DNA of 64,000 bases from positions 405,479 to 469,478 of the forward strand of contig NZ_JAIOUV010000004.1 of assembly GCF_019931145.1 (NCBI RefSeq), written 5' to 3'. Position numbers and translations under genes: made by a program. The stretch is from Marinicella meishanensis. Its GTDB lineage: Bacteria > Pseudomonadota > Gammaproteobacteria > Xanthomonadales > Marinicellaceae. This document shows, piece after piece, positions 24,885 through 34,612 of this stretch (the first letter of the stretch is position 1; the number at the start of each line of letters is the position of its first letter). The notes below the pieces were generated by a model. That model was not told where the DNA came from. It was given only the letters and a program-made list of their open reading frames with translations, and did not search any database.

Positions 24885-27422
24885 ATGAACTACAAATACC
24901 TGGGCCTGTTCTTACTCCTGGCCACTGGTCTGGCCGCCGCCAAACCGTTGGAATTTTACCTGCCAGAAGGTGAGATGTTTGATGCCACCATCCCCTCACC
25001 ACCGGCGGTGTTGGGCCAACAGCTGGGCGACCGCCATTTGCGCCACGATCAAATCATCAGCTATTTGAGTGTGTTGGCCGCTTCCCGACCTGAGGCGCGC
25101 TTGATCGATTATGGCTTGACCAATGAAGGCCGGCGGCTGGTGTTGTTGGCCATCAGTGCGGCCGACAACATCCAAAACTTGGATGCCGTGAAAAGTGATC
25201 CAAACATCCTGAAATTGTGGGCGGGTTTCAGTGTCCACGGCAATGAATCCAGCGGCGCCAATGCGTCGGTGTTGTTTGCCTGGTACCTGCTGGCCACCAA
25301 CAACCCAACGATCAAAAACGGCCTGCAAGACACCGTGGTGCTGATCGACCCGGTGATCAATCCCGATGGTTTGTCACGCTTCACCACCTACGTCAACAAC
25401 CAACGGTCCTTGTCCACCGTGAGTGACCCCAATGACCTGTCTCATGTCGAAGTGTGGCCCAGTGGCCGCACCAATCATTATTGGTTCGATTTGAACCGGG
25501 ATTGGTTGCTGTTGACCCAAACCGAGTCCAAGTCTCGCATTGATCAATTCCATGAATGGCAGCCTCATGTGTTGACCGACCACCACGAAATGGGCTCGGC
25601 GGCCAGTTTCTTCTTCCAGCCAGGCGTGCCCAGTCGCAAAAATCCCTTGATCACCGAGCAAAATGTGGCATTAACCAGCCAATTGGCCCAATTTCACGCC
25701 GACGCCTTGGACCAGGCCGGCCAGTTTTACTACAGCAAAGAAAGCTTTGATGATTTTTATCCGGGCAAAGGGTCCACCTATCCCGATTTGCAAGGCAGCA
25801 TTGGCATCCTGTTTGAACAAGCCCGGGCCATGGGCGGGGTGATCGATACCCACAATGGCCAGCGCTCCCTGGCGGTTGGCATCCACAACCAGTTCTTGAC
25901 TGCTGTTTCGACCTTCAAAGGGGCCCAACAACACAAACAGGCGTTGTTGGCATACAAAAGAAACTTTTTCGACCAGGCCAAGCAACAGGCCGCCAAATTG
26001 TCCACCAAGGGCTATGTGGTCGAAGCACCCAATGGCCATCACGGTACCCAAAAGGTGCATTGGTTTTTGAACAAGCACCGCATTGAGCATCGGTTCTTGA
26101 GCAGCAACAAAGACATCGAAGGACACGTCTACCGCCAAGATTCGGCCATCTACATCCCTTTGAATCAAGATCAAACCACATTGGTGCAATCGCTGTTCAA
26201 CACCGACACCTCGTTCCAAGACAACACCTTTTATGACGTTTCGGCCTGGCACTTGGGCATGGCCTGGGGACTGCATTGGTCAGCAGTCAAATCGGCCCCT
26301 GCAACGCATGACGACATCCCCGCATTCAAGCCCAACAACGCCTACCAAAACCAAGCCATTGCCTACGCATTTGACTGGCACAGTGGCAACGCCCCAGCGG
26401 CCTTGCGCTACCTCGCCGAACAACACGAATCGGTGTTCATCAGCGGCAAAGACATGACCATCAATGGTCGGCAACTGCCAGCAGGCAGTTTTGTGTTGCC
26501 GGTGCCCAAAGACACCAACCAGGATGAGCTGTTTGCCACTTTGAGCACCATCACCGATGCCTTTGGCGTGCAGTGGTACCCATTGACCACCTCGTTGGCG
26601 GAGGCAGGCATTGACTTGGGTTCACCCAATGTGCGGCTGTTGCCATCACCCAAAGTGATGATGTTGGTGGGACAAGGCATCGACGCCTACCAAGCGGGCA
26701 GTTTGTGGCACCTGTTTGATACCCAAGTCTATTTACCCTTGACCAAGGTGCGCTTGTCACATTTGCCCACGGTCAAACTCAGTGACTACACCCACATCAT
26801 CATGCCTGATGGCAATTACGCCAAGCACCTGTCTGATGAACAAGCCCAAGCCCTGGCTGCCTGGGTCAAGCAAGGCGGCCACTTGGTGGCTTTACAACGG
26901 GGTGCTGTGTGGGTGGAAAAACACCTGCAAGCCGATTCAGAGGAAACGGCCAAAGACAAAAAAACCGGCGAACAATCAAGCGAGCAATCAGCCGAACCCA
27001 AAACACCACAGCGTTTGAGCTATGCCGATTACGACCAACAAGCCGCCGAAAAAATCCTCGGCGGCGCCATCGTTTCGGCCCAAGCCGACTTGAGCCATCC
27101 CCTGGCTTTTGGTACCCACCTGGCCACCCAGCACGTGTTGATGAAAGGTTCGTCGCTGCTGCAAGCCATTGATCCAGCGAGTGAAGCCTACTTCCATGTG
27201 CCCTTACAAGTGACCGAAACGGTGCGGGCGGCTGGCTATGTGTCTGACCATTGGCAGGAAAAACTGCAAAACAGACCCTTGGTGGTGGCCGAACGGTCTG
27301 GCCAGGGTACTTTGATCAAGTTTGGCTTCAACCCCAATTTCCGGGCTTTTTGGTATGGCACCCAACGCTGGATCATCAATGCCATCTTTCATGCCGAGTT
27401 GATCAAAAAAACCCAGCAATGA
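24885..27422 (+). CDS. Secreted M14-family zinc carboxypeptidase
   Basis: An 845-residue exported metallopeptidase. Signal peptide (YLGLFLLLATGLAAAK), then the M14 catalytic domain (about 45-340) with zinc ligands H118 and E121 (FSVHGNESSGAN), the DLNRDW motif, a DHHEMGS segment (probable third ligand) and a candidate catalytic Glu in GILFEQARAMGG. The remaining 500 residues form beta-rich and Rossmann-like parts (HIIMPDGNYAKHLSDEQ) as in large proteobacterial M14 proteins. A charged linker (EETAKDKKTGEQSSEQS) sits near residue 690. Ends in an ATGA overlap with the next gene. Confidence 0.9.
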   Translation: MNYKYLGLFLLLATGLAAAKPLEFYLPEGEMFDATIPSPPAVLGQQLGDRHLRHDQIISYLSVLAASRPEARLIDYGLTNEGRRLVLLAISAADNIQNLDAVKSDPNILKLWAGFSVHGNESSGANASVLFAWYLLATNNPTIKNGLQDTVVLIDPVINPDGLSRFTTYVNNQRSLSTVSDPNDLSHVEVWPSGRTNHYWFDLNRDWLLLTQTESKSRIDQFHEWQPHVLTDHHEMGSAASFFFQPGVPSRKNPLITEQNVALTSQLAQFHADALDQAGQFYYSKESFDDFYPGKGSTYPDLQGSIGILFEQARAMGGVIDTHNGQRSLAVGIHNQFLTAVSTFKGAQQHKQALLAYKRNFFDQAKQQAAKLSTKGYVVEAPNGHHGTQKVHWFLNKHRIEHRFLSSNKDIEGHVYRQDSAIYIPLNQDQTTLVQSLFNTDTSFQDNTFYDVSAWHLGMAWGLHWSAVKSAPATHDDIPAFKPNNAYQNQAIAYAFDWHSGNAPAALRYLAEQHESVFISGKDMTINGRQLPAGSFVLPVPKDTNQDELFATLSTITDAFGVQWYPLTTSLAEAGIDLGSPNVRLLPSPKVMMLVGQGIDAYQAGSLWHLFDTQVYLPLTKVRLSHLPTVKLSDYTHIIMPDGNYAKHLSDEQAQALAAWVKQGGHLVALQRGAVWVEKHLQADSEETAKDKKTGEQSSEQSAEPKTPQRLSYADYDQQAAEKILGGAIVSAQADLSHPLAFGTHLATQHVLMKGSSLLQAIDPASEAYFHVPLQVTETVRAAGYVSDHWQEKLQNRPLVVAERSGQGTLIKFGFNPNFRAFWYGTQRWIINAIFHAELIKKTQQ

Positions 27423-28057
27423 ACGCCCTCCGACAGCTCAAAACCCAATTGAAAAGTAAACGGCGTTGGGTGAAGCGCAAGCTGCACACCTTCCCTTTGT
27501 GGTATGAAGAACCCGATTACATCTTCATTCACATCAACAAAACCGGTGGCAGCAGTGTGGAAAAGGCCTTGGGCCTGCCGTTTGAACACCTCACGGCCTT
27601 GGAAAAGAAAGCCGAGGTCGGGGCAAACAAATGGCAAAGCAAATTCACTTTTTCGTTTGTGCGCAACCCGTTTGACAAGGTCTGCTCGCACTACCGCTAT
27701 CGGGTCAGGACCAACCAAACACAAATGCAAACATCACCGATTTCTTTCAACGAATGGGTCCGGCGCAGCTACGGTGATCGCGATCCCCAGTATTATGACA
27801 AGCCCAAAATGTTCATGCCGCAAGTCGAGTGGTTGGCAGATGCCCAAGGCCATTTACTGGTCGATCAGGTGTATCGGTTTGAACAATTGGCCGCCGATTT
27901 TTCGGATTTGGCGCGGCGTTTTGACTTGAACGTGCGTTTACCCCACTTGAAAGCATCCAAAAAAGTCAGTTATCGAGATTACTTTGATGACACATCCAAA
28001 AGCATCATCAGCGACCGCTTTGCCGGTGATTTGGCGACTTTTGACTACCATTTCTGA
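27419..28057 (+). CDS. Sulfotransferase family 2-like protein
   Basis: A 212-residue protein of the carbohydrate-sulfotransferase type (Sulfotransfer_2). The PAPS 5-prime loop is FIHINKTGGSSVEKAL (residues about 36-51) and the 3-prime-phosphate site is FSFVRNPFDKVCSHY. A basic N-terminal stretch (KSKRRWVKRK) precedes the domain. Translation is coupled to the M14 gene through ATGA, an unusual pairing. Substrate unknown, perhaps a surface glycan. It is the last gene of the rdgC run. Confidence 0.85.
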   Translation: MNALRQLKTQLKSKRRWVKRKLHTFPLWYEEPDYIFIHINKTGGSSVEKALGLPFEHLTALEKKAEVGANKWQSKFTFSFVRNPFDKVCSHYRYRVRTNQTQMQTSPISFNEWVRRSYGDRDPQYYDKPKMFMPQVEWLADAQGHLLVDQVYRFEQLAADFSDLARRFDLNVRLPHLKASKKVSYRDYFDDTSKSIISDRFAGDLATFDYHF

Positions 28058-28082
28058 GCTTCAATGGCCGGTGACAGACAGG

Positions 28083-28116
28083 CAAAAAAAATCCCAAGCC
28101 AAGGCGGTTTGGGATT
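28083..28116 (-). terminator. Intrinsic terminator, minus strand
   Basis: AATCCCAAGCC pairs with GGTTTGGGATT around a 5-nt loop (28090-28116). On the minus strand it is followed by a run of seven T, so it ends leftward transcripts such as that of the gamma-glutamyltransferase gene. It may also stop plus-strand transcripts from the sulfotransferase gene. Confidence 0.75.
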
Positions 28117-28468
28117 AAGAGGTATAAACCGAATGTTTGAGAAATCGGTTCTAGGGCACATTTGCTAAGTAAAACAATAACATACAGAATGCTTTTGATG
28201 CAAGCTATAAAGTAAATTATTTCACTATTTTTTTAATAAACACCCGTAAAACATTGATATATATAGACATTTATTTTTTGAGGTTTTAGGCCAAAATTCA
28301 GCTGTTTGGGCAGATTGCCGGGGCAAAATGAGCCCAGATCAATGTGATTTTCACAGCGGCATAATGCACAGACGCCCAATTGGCAACTCTGGCAGACAGC
28401 TGTCAAGTTTGGTTGACACCAGGGCTTGATTGGGCCTTAATAACAGGCCCTGATCTTCAGCCTTGGAA
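28117..28468. other. AT-rich stretch without a gene
   Basis: 352 nt with no supportable reading frame on either strand. It contains a hyphenated palindrome TGTCAA-GTTTGG-TTGACA (28401-28418) and a hairpin GGGCCT/AGGCCC (28434-28452) just before the ggt stop. It is probably the long 3-prime untranslated part of the ggt transcript. Confidence 0.5.
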
Positions 28469-30163
28469 TCAATAACCCGCGGCGTGCCCGTCTTTGCGGG
28501 ATTCTGAAGCACCCCAGTACACCCCATTTTCAGCCCTCATGATGGCTTGGTAGCCACCATAGGGTCCATGGGCAAACTGGATCTTGTGGCCCTTCTTCAT
28601 CAAGGCCTGGATGGTGCTGTAGGGAAAGCCTGTTTCCAGATTCAACACCCCACCGTCGGTCATCACCTCATCGGTGGGCTCAGAAGAACCGGTGTGGTGA
28701 ATCCTGGGGGCATCACCAGCGGCTTGCACATCCATGCCAAAATCAATCATGTTGATCACAATCTGGGCATGACCTTGTGGTTGCATCGCCCCGCCCATCA
28801 AACCAAAACTCATCCACGGCTGGCCGTCTTTGGTGATGAAGGCCGGAATGATGGTGTGAAAGGGGCGCTTTCCGCCAGCAAACACATTGAAGTGACCTGC
28901 TTGCAAGGAAAACATCTCGCCGCGGTCCTGAAAAATGAACCCCAGTCCTGGGGGCGCCATGCCTGAACCCATGCCGCGGTAATTGCTTTGGATCAAGGAC
29001 ACCATGTTGCCCTCACTGTCGGCGGTGGTCAGGTAGATGGTGTCACCGTGGTCCAAAGCCGGATTTCCAGCGGGGTAATGTCGGCCTGCTTGGTTGGGGT
29101 CGATCAAGGCCGCCCGCTGTTTGGCATAGGGTTTTGAGATCAATTCAGCCACAGGGATTTGATTGAAGGCCGGATCGGCATAGTATTTCGCGCGGTCTTC
29201 AAACACCACCTTTTTGGCCTCGGTGAACAAGTGCACATATTCTGCCGAAACATGGCTCATTTGACTCAGGTCGTGCTGTTCCATGATGTTGAGAATTTGC
29301 AAAGCGGCGATGCCTTGGCCATTGGGTGGCAGTTCCCACACATCGTAACCCCGGTAATTGGTGCTGACCGGTTCCACCCATTCTCCGCGGTGGCTGGCCA
29401 AATCTTCATAACTCAAAAAACCACCGTTGGCCTGCATGTAATCGGCCATGGTGCGGGCCATGTCACCGGTGTAAAACGCATCCCGGCCGCCGGACGCGAC
29501 CGCTTTGAGGGTGTTGGCCAAATTCGGGTTGCGCCAGATTTCGCCTTCTTTGGGGGCCCGACCATCGGTGGTGAATTGTTCACTGAAGCCCGGAAACTCG
29601 CTGAGCCGGGGCACCGATCGGTCCCAGTAATAAGCAATCAATTGACTCACCGGAAAACCTTTCTCGGCGTAGTCGATGGTGGGTTGCAGCACCTGTTTCA
29701 TGGGCAGTTGACCAAAGCGTTCATGCAACATAAACCAAGCATCCACCGTACCGGGCACCGACACCGGCAAGGGTCCATGGGATGGGATCTTGTCATAGCC
29801 GTTGTCCAAAAACCATTGCAACGACAATGACTGGGGCGAGCGGCCTGAGCCGTTTAAGCCATACAGTTTTTGGCTTTTGGCATCCCACACAATGGCAAAC
29901 AAATCACCACCGATGCCGTTGCCAGTGGGTTCCACCAAGCCCAACATGGCGTTGGCCGCGATGGCGGCATCAATGGCGTTGCCACCTTGGCGCATGACAT
30001 CCAGCGCCACTTGGGTGGCCAATGGTTGGGAAGTGGCGGCCATGGCTTCGGAAGCCAACACCGGAGAACGGGTGGCAAATCCCAAGCCCGTGACGCGATC
30101 AGCAGCCATCGTCACAGGTAAAAAAAAAGTCAGCAGGCATATTTTTAGGGTCAATTTGATCAT
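28469..30163 (-). CDS. ggt: Gamma-glutamyltransferase
   Basis: A 564-residue periplasmic Ntn-hydrolase that cleaves glutathione and transfers the gamma-glutamyl group; it self-cleaves into two subunits. Signal peptide (LKICLLTFFLPVTMA). The processing and nucleophile residue is T375 in DHGDTIYLT. The N-terminal part has GGNAIDAAIAANAMLGLVEP and GIGGDLFAIVWD, and the small subunit has the PRIHH motif near the end. All hallmarks are intact. A terminator lies about 350 nt downstream. Confidence 0.95.
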   Translation of the reverse strand: MIKLTLKICLLTFFLPVTMAADRVTGLGFATRSPVLASEAMAATSQPLATQVALDVMRQGGNAIDAAIAANAMLGLVEPTGNGIGGDLFAIVWDAKSQKLYGLNGSGRSPQSLSLQWFLDNGYDKIPSHGPLPVSVPGTVDAWFMLHERFGQLPMKQVLQPTIDYAEKGFPVSQLIAYYWDRSVPRLSEFPGFSEQFTTDGRAPKEGEIWRNPNLANTLKAVASGGRDAFYTGDMARTMADYMQANGGFLSYEDLASHRGEWVEPVSTNYRGYDVWELPPNGQGIAALQILNIMEQHDLSQMSHVSAEYVHLFTEAKKVVFEDRAKYYADPAFNQIPVAELISKPYAKQRAALIDPNQAGRHYPAGNPALDHGDTIYLTTADSEGNMVSLIQSNYRGMGSGMAPPGLGFIFQDRGEMFSLQAGHFNVFAGGKRPFHTIIPAFITKDGQPWMSFGLMGGAMQPQGHAQIVINMIDFGMDVQAAGDAPRIHHTGSSEPTDEVMTDGGVLNLETGFPYSTIQALMKKGHKIQFAHGPYGGYQAIMRAENGVYWGASESRKDGHAAGY

Positions 30164-30228
30164 GGGGATAACTTTTGTGTTGCTCGTTCGTAATGATTAT
30201 AATCTAATTTTTTAAAGCAGGGCGTGAA

Positions 30229-30786
30229 ATGGCAGACTTGGACTACAGCAAAAATGGCCTGATGCAATTCCTCAAAGAAGCCGCTGTCACCGGCATCATG
30301 AACCCAGGTGTGGCCCGCAGTCGCAAAACCGCCGCCCAAAAACTGTTGGATCACCTCAATGCCGAAGAACGCATCAACCTGCGCCAGCTGGACGTCGATG
30401 AACTGTGCTCCAGAATCCACAAAATGGAAGATTCGTCGATTCGCGAAGAGGCCATGAACCTGTACAATGCGCGCTTAAAAGCGGCGATGGATGACTATTT
30501 CAACTACCTGAAAAACCCCGAAGCATTCACCTCCACCGGCAGCAACCTGGCCCCGGCCAAACCGGTACAAAAGCGCGACCTGGAAGAACAAAAAGCCCTC
30601 GAGTCGATCGCCTTGCACCATGCCGGAACCCAAGATGACATCATCCCCATTCCTTTGCGTGAAGGCTTGATTGTGTACCTGCAAGGCTTGCCGTTGAACC
30701 TCAGTGCCGCCGAAGCGGACAAAATCGTCAACGTGGTCAAAGCCTATGTGCAACAGACCGATGGGGGTGGAGCCAGCCATGAATAA
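30229..30786 (+). CDS. Integrase-like core-binding-domain protein without catalytic domain
   Basis: A 185-residue cytoplasmic protein. Residues about 5-105 resemble the SAM-like core-binding fold of tyrosine recombinases (SRKTAAQKLLDHLNAEERIN, DVDELCSRIHKMED, YNARLKAAMDDYFNYL). The C-terminal part ends IPIPLREGLIVYLQGLPLNL plus SAAEADKIVNVVKA. I see this layout in short proteins that lack the R-H-R-Y domain, so it probably binds DNA or protein without recombining. Its end overlaps the next gene by 8 nt. Identification by pattern memory only. Confidence 0.6.
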   Translation: MADLDYSKNGLMQFLKEAAVTGIMNPGVARSRKTAAQKLLDHLNAEERINLRQLDVDELCSRIHKMEDSSIREEAMNLYNARLKAAMDDYFNYLKNPEAFTSTGSNLAPAKPVQKRDLEEQKALESIALHHAGTQDDIIPIPLREGLIVYLQGLPLNLSAAEADKIVNVVKAYVQQTDGGGASHE

Positions 30787-31369
30787 ATACCTGATGTATG
30801 CCCCCATGGCGGTGTTTGGCTTGACCGCCTTGTTCCTGTTTCGTTTCTTTTTCCATGACAACACCCCTGGCGCGTTCAGAGACAACATCGTGCCGGAATT
30901 GATCGGCTTTTGTTTGGAGGGTTTTTTCTGGATCGGGCTGTTGTCCTATTTTCAAAAATCCCGCGAAATGCAACGCAAAAGTGAGCTGTGGTTGTCGTTG
31001 CGCGGTTCCTTGCGCAGCTTCTTGTCCTATTTGGACATCGGCTTTTTGGACCAGCACGCCGAGCCCATGCCATCGGTGGCGCTGGAAAAAGACCCCAAAA
31101 TCATTCAGCGCTTCATCGACCAGGTGGAAAGCCAGCAATTGGACCTGGAGAGCATGGTGTTTTTGAAAAAAACCTGCATCCACTCATTGGCATTGGTGCG
31201 CGACTTGGTGCCGGTGGCGGCGCAGTTGAGCGCCAACCACATGCGTTGGTGGATTGCCATCACCGACTCGATGCGCCAATTGGCCGATGCCAACGACCGG
31301 GTCAACATTGAAAAAAGCACTTTGTTGTTGTTGAAAAACATCCAGGAATTCGATGCCTTGGAATACTGA
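30779..31369 (+). CDS. Membrane-anchored hypothetical protein
   Basis: A 196-residue protein with two hydrophobic segments near the N-terminus (about residues 5-24 and 38-60) and a helical cytoplasmic domain of about 130 residues. The charged junction SREMQRKSELWLSLRGSLRS follows the second helix. No known family recognised. It overlaps the core-binding-domain gene upstream and the AraC gene downstream, so the three form a unit. Confidence 0.65.
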   Translation: MNKYLMYAPMAVFGLTALFLFRFFFHDNTPGAFRDNIVPELIGFCLEGFFWIGLLSYFQKSREMQRKSELWLSLRGSLRSFLSYLDIGFLDQHAEPMPSVALEKDPKIIQRFIDQVESQQLDLESMVFLKKTCIHSLALVRDLVPVAAQLSANHMRWWIAITDSMRQLADANDRVNIEKSTLLLLKNIQEFDALEY

Positions 31370-32138
31370 TCTGGTGGCCATGAGTCTGGTTTCATTTCAT
31401 CAATTTGATCAATATGACGGCCTCAAGGCTTTGGACACCGAAGCCTACAGCAACCGCTTTGCCCCCCACTACCACAACAGCTTACAAGTCACATGGAACC
31501 GATGTGGCACTTTCGTCAACCACATCAATGGCCAAACCCAACATGCCGGCCCCAACACCCTGGCGATTTCTCACCCCAAAGAGGTTCACCAAACCGTCTG
31601 CGAGGTGCCAGGTGGTCATGCTTTTTTCACCTTATACCTGCCACCGCCGTTGTTGGGCAGGCCGACAAACGCCGATCAATGGCGCTTCAACCATGTGATT
31701 GAGGACCCTGAGTTGGTCTGTTTAATGGCGGCCATCCAGGCTGCGGTGCAACAGGACCAAGCGCCCAGTGAGCGTTTGTTGCGGCGTTTGTTGCGGCGGC
31801 TGAAACGACACCAAACCAACGGCCAATGCCAACCATTGGATGGTGCCTTGAATGAGTTTGCACAACAACGCTACTTGGCGCCCTTCGACCTGTCGGCCTG
31901 GTCCCAGGAATTGGGCATGAGCCCCTACCAATTGATCCGTGCTTTCAAACACAGCACCGGCATGACGCCGAACCAATGGGTCATTCACCACCGCATCAAG
32001 TACAGCCTGGACCACTTGTCTGCTGGCGCATCGATCACCGACAGCGCCCTGGCTGCCGGCTTTTATGACGCCGCGCATTACCACCGCCATTTCAAAAAAA
32101 TCATGGGCGTAACCCCAGCCACATTTCAACAATCCTGA
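31353..32138 (+). CDS. AraC-family transcriptional regulator
   Basis: A 261-residue regulator with an N-terminal cupin-like sensor (HYHNSLQVTW, HPKEVHQTV) and a C-terminal double HTH (about residues 155-258; LSAWSQELGMSPYQLIRAFK, then ALAAGFYDAAHYHRHFKK and GVTPATFQQS). The ATG at 31353 has AGGA 5 nt upstream and overlaps the previous gene by 17 nt. The ATG at 31380 is the alternative and gives 252 residues. Confidence 0.85.
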   Translation: MPWNTDLVAMSLVSFHQFDQYDGLKALDTEAYSNRFAPHYHNSLQVTWNRCGTFVNHINGQTQHAGPNTLAISHPKEVHQTVCEVPGGHAFFTLYLPPPLLGRPTNADQWRFNHVIEDPELVCLMAAIQAAVQQDQAPSERLLRRLLRRLKRHQTNGQCQPLDGALNEFAQQRYLAPFDLSAWSQELGMSPYQLIRAFKHSTGMTPNQWVIHHRIKYSLDHLSAGASITDSALAAGFYDAAHYHRHFKKIMGVTPATFQQS

Positions 32139-32220
32139 CCGAACCGGTCTGCAATATCGTACAAGACGGGGGCTTGGACAATGGCTACAATGGGCGCCTG
32201 TCAAAACCAACAGCAGACCA

Positions 32221-33438
32221 ATGAAAGCATTGTTATTAAGCACCTGGTGGTGGGCCTTGGTGGCCCAGTTAACGGCCTTGAATGTATCGGCCCAAAACAG
32301 CCACCCCATCCAAACCACATTGCAATTGATTCAACAGCACCACGCCTACTGGCCCCAGCAAAACTTGGACCTGGCTTGTCTGCAGCAGGCTTATGCCCTC
32401 ACCGGCGAGGAGTCGCCAACGGCCTTGCTGACCAAACTGGAACATTTGATGTTGGAATTTGCCGACAACCACATGCACCTGAACACCAACACCCAGCACT
32501 CATACCGCCTATATGGGCCGGTCACGGTGGCCCTGAGCGGGGATCAATTCACCATCGATGACCACTGGAAAAACCACCTGCAAAATCCGGTTGGGTTGGC
32601 CAGCGGCGCGGTGTTGTTGCAGCTCAATGGCTTGACCCCCCAACAAGTCATTGACCAATTCCCCACCCAATGCCTGGACAAAAACCAAGCAGACAACCAA
32701 GTCTGGATCCTCAACAAAGCCCTCGCTGGCACTTACTCTCAACCCCGCCTCCTGACCATCCAGCAGGGCGATGAACGACGCACCATTGACTTGGATGCAT
32801 GGACGTACCAGCACACCGAAGGCCTGCTCAGCCACCACATCACCGATGCTGGGTTTGGCCTCATCAAATTACACAACTCACTGGGTCAAAGCGAGCTGAT
32901 CGCGGCTTTTGACGAGGCCCTGGATGCGATGTCCGAAACCCGAGGCCTGGTGTTGGACCTGCGACACACCATTGGGGGCGGCGACAGCTACCTGGCACGG
33001 GCCATCATGGGTCGCTTCATCGAACAGGCCAAGCCGTACCAAACCCACCGCTTTGTCGAGCAACGCGAAGGGGCCATCGGGGTGCCCCGGATCTGGACCG
33101 AATGGGTTGAACCACGAGGCACCACCTACCGCCAACCGCTGGTGGTGTTGGTCAATCACTGGACCGGCAGCATGGGCGAAGGGCTGGCCATCGGCCTGCA
33201 AGGCATGCAACGCGCCACCCTGGTGGGCACAGACATGGCTGGCTTACTTGGTGCCATCAATGGCTTTGCGATCAACGGCGTGAATTATGGGTTTCAAATG
33301 CCGATTGAACAGCTGTTTCATGTCAACGGCACCCCGCGCGAACGGGTGTCCCCAGATCAGCTGGTCAAACCTGACGCCAACCCAACTGACAATGTGTTGA
33401 TGGCGGCATACAAGCTGTTGGACACGGCCAAGCAATGA
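32221..33438 (+). CDS. S41-family peptidase-like secreted protein
   Basis: A 405-residue exported protein. Signal peptide (LLLSTWWWALVAQLTALNVSA). The C-terminal tail-specific-protease fold has LVLDLRHTIGGGDSYLARAI and the serine motif HWTGSMGEGLAIGLQG; later GFQMPIEQLFHVNG and ERVSPDQLVKPD fit S41. No clear PDZ domain is seen; a small domain lies between. Likely a periplasmic serine protease of unknown substrate. Monocistronic. Confidence 0.8.
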   Translation: MKALLLSTWWWALVAQLTALNVSAQNSHPIQTTLQLIQQHHAYWPQQNLDLACLQQAYALTGEESPTALLTKLEHLMLEFADNHMHLNTNTQHSYRLYGPVTVALSGDQFTIDDHWKNHLQNPVGLASGAVLLQLNGLTPQQVIDQFPTQCLDKNQADNQVWILNKALAGTYSQPRLLTIQQGDERRTIDLDAWTYQHTEGLLSHHITDAGFGLIKLHNSLGQSELIAAFDEALDAMSETRGLVLDLRHTIGGGDSYLARAIMGRFIEQAKPYQTHRFVEQREGAIGVPRIWTEWVEPRGTTYRQPLVVLVNHWTGSMGEGLAIGLQGMQRATLVGTDMAGLLGAINGFAINGVNYGFQMPIEQLFHVNGTPRERVSPDQLVKPDANPTDNVLMAAYKLLDTAKQ

Positions 33439-33588
33439 GCCATCAACAGTGACCAATCGCACTGTTCGGAAGCCACCATTGATGTGTTAACATGGCCCAC
33501 TTTTTTGGGGCTGCGCCACCACCAATGTAGGCTTCAGACTGGCCGGTGGGGTGTGGTTTTTTCATCTGAGAACAGGACAAACACCACC

Positions 33589-34596
33589 ATGAGCGAATGC
33601 ACCGGCACGGTCGTCATCAAATTGAATGCGGCATTAAAAGAAACCTTCAAAAACACCGAAAACCAATTCACCCAGGACACTTTGGCTGCCTGTTATGCAG
33701 CCCATTCTTTTCAGCCTGAGTCGCCTGATGAACCAAGCACCTTGGCCACCAATCCACTGACCATCAGTGAGCTGGTGCTGAAAGGTCAATACGCGATTTT
33801 ACAAACCTGGGGACAGGGCTGGGAAGAGGTCTTTGACCAATTCGATCAGATTCCACAGTTTGAGTATTGGGCCAGGACTTATGACGACCAAGCGGTGGAG
33901 AAGTTCATTGGCAAATCCAAAAAAGCCATTTGCTGGCATGTGATCGCCTGGGATGGCGACAGCGATCCACAGAGCCACCAACAATCAGCCAAATTGAGCT
34001 GGCTCAGCTTGATGAACAAAACCGTGATGAAACACTTTGTGCCAGCCGATGAAATTGAGCAACAGCTGGCCGCCGTCAAAGACCACTTGAAAGCCCAAAA
34101 GGCCATTGACCATTGGGCGGATTTTTACCAAGCCCACCACAACAACGGCCTCAATGACAGCCTGCTGCTGAAATTAACCATCAAAAACCTGGAAGACCGA
34201 AACTTCCTGTGCACCACCCTTGAGAAATTCCAAAAAGCAAACGACCACTCGGCATTGCCGCAATTGCTGGACCGATTAAACACCCGCTTCTCAGGTGAGT
34301 ATGTGGATTCGCTTGATGCGGCGCACATGCAAACCTTTGCCGACATTTACCAGCGCTTAACTTACATCAAAACCAATCAGGAACATGTTTATTTGGGGGC
34401 GGCGCTGGATGATTCTACCCGTTTCATTGAAAACCTGGACGACCATGCCAGGGGCTACTCCAAAGGCACCAGTTTCATCGACTTTGCGCGCTTTTTTATG
34501 CAAATCTCAAACGCCTTTACTGGCCAGGTATGGAGCCGAAAAAGCCAAACGGCACATCGCCTGACCGCTTTTGATGGGGCGATTTATTTAAATTGA
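33589..34596 (+). CDS. Hypothetical protein
   Basis: A 335-residue soluble protein with no signal or membrane segment. It is mainly helical and rich in aromatic and charged residues (WEEVFDQFDQIPQFEYW; KAICWHVIAWDGDSD). I chose the internal ATG at 33589 because AGGA lies 11 nt upstream and the 35 codons before it look non-coding. Family not recognised. Its flanking gaps (about 150 nt upstream) hold nothing else visible. Confidence 0.65.
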   Translation: MSECTGTVVIKLNAALKETFKNTENQFTQDTLAACYAAHSFQPESPDEPSTLATNPLTISELVLKGQYAILQTWGQGWEEVFDQFDQIPQFEYWARTYDDQAVEKFIGKSKKAICWHVIAWDGDSDPQSHQQSAKLSWLSLMNKTVMKHFVPADEIEQQLAAVKDHLKAQKAIDHWADFYQAHHNNGLNDSLLLKLTIKNLEDRNFLCTTLEKFQKANDHSALPQLLDRLNTRFSGEYVDSLDAAHMQTFADIYQRLTYIKTNQEHVYLGAALDDSTRFIENLDDHARGYSKGTSFIDFARFFMQISNAFTGQVWSRKSQTAHRLTAFDGAIYLN

Positions 34597-34612
34597 GCAC
34601 CCACCCAGGCCT

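Noticed and set aside
28401..28452. Palindrome TGTCAA/TTGACA and hairpin before the ggt stop as regulatory sites
   Set aside because: They lie at the 3-prime side of ggt, away from any start, so an operator role is unlikely; listed only in the gap entry.
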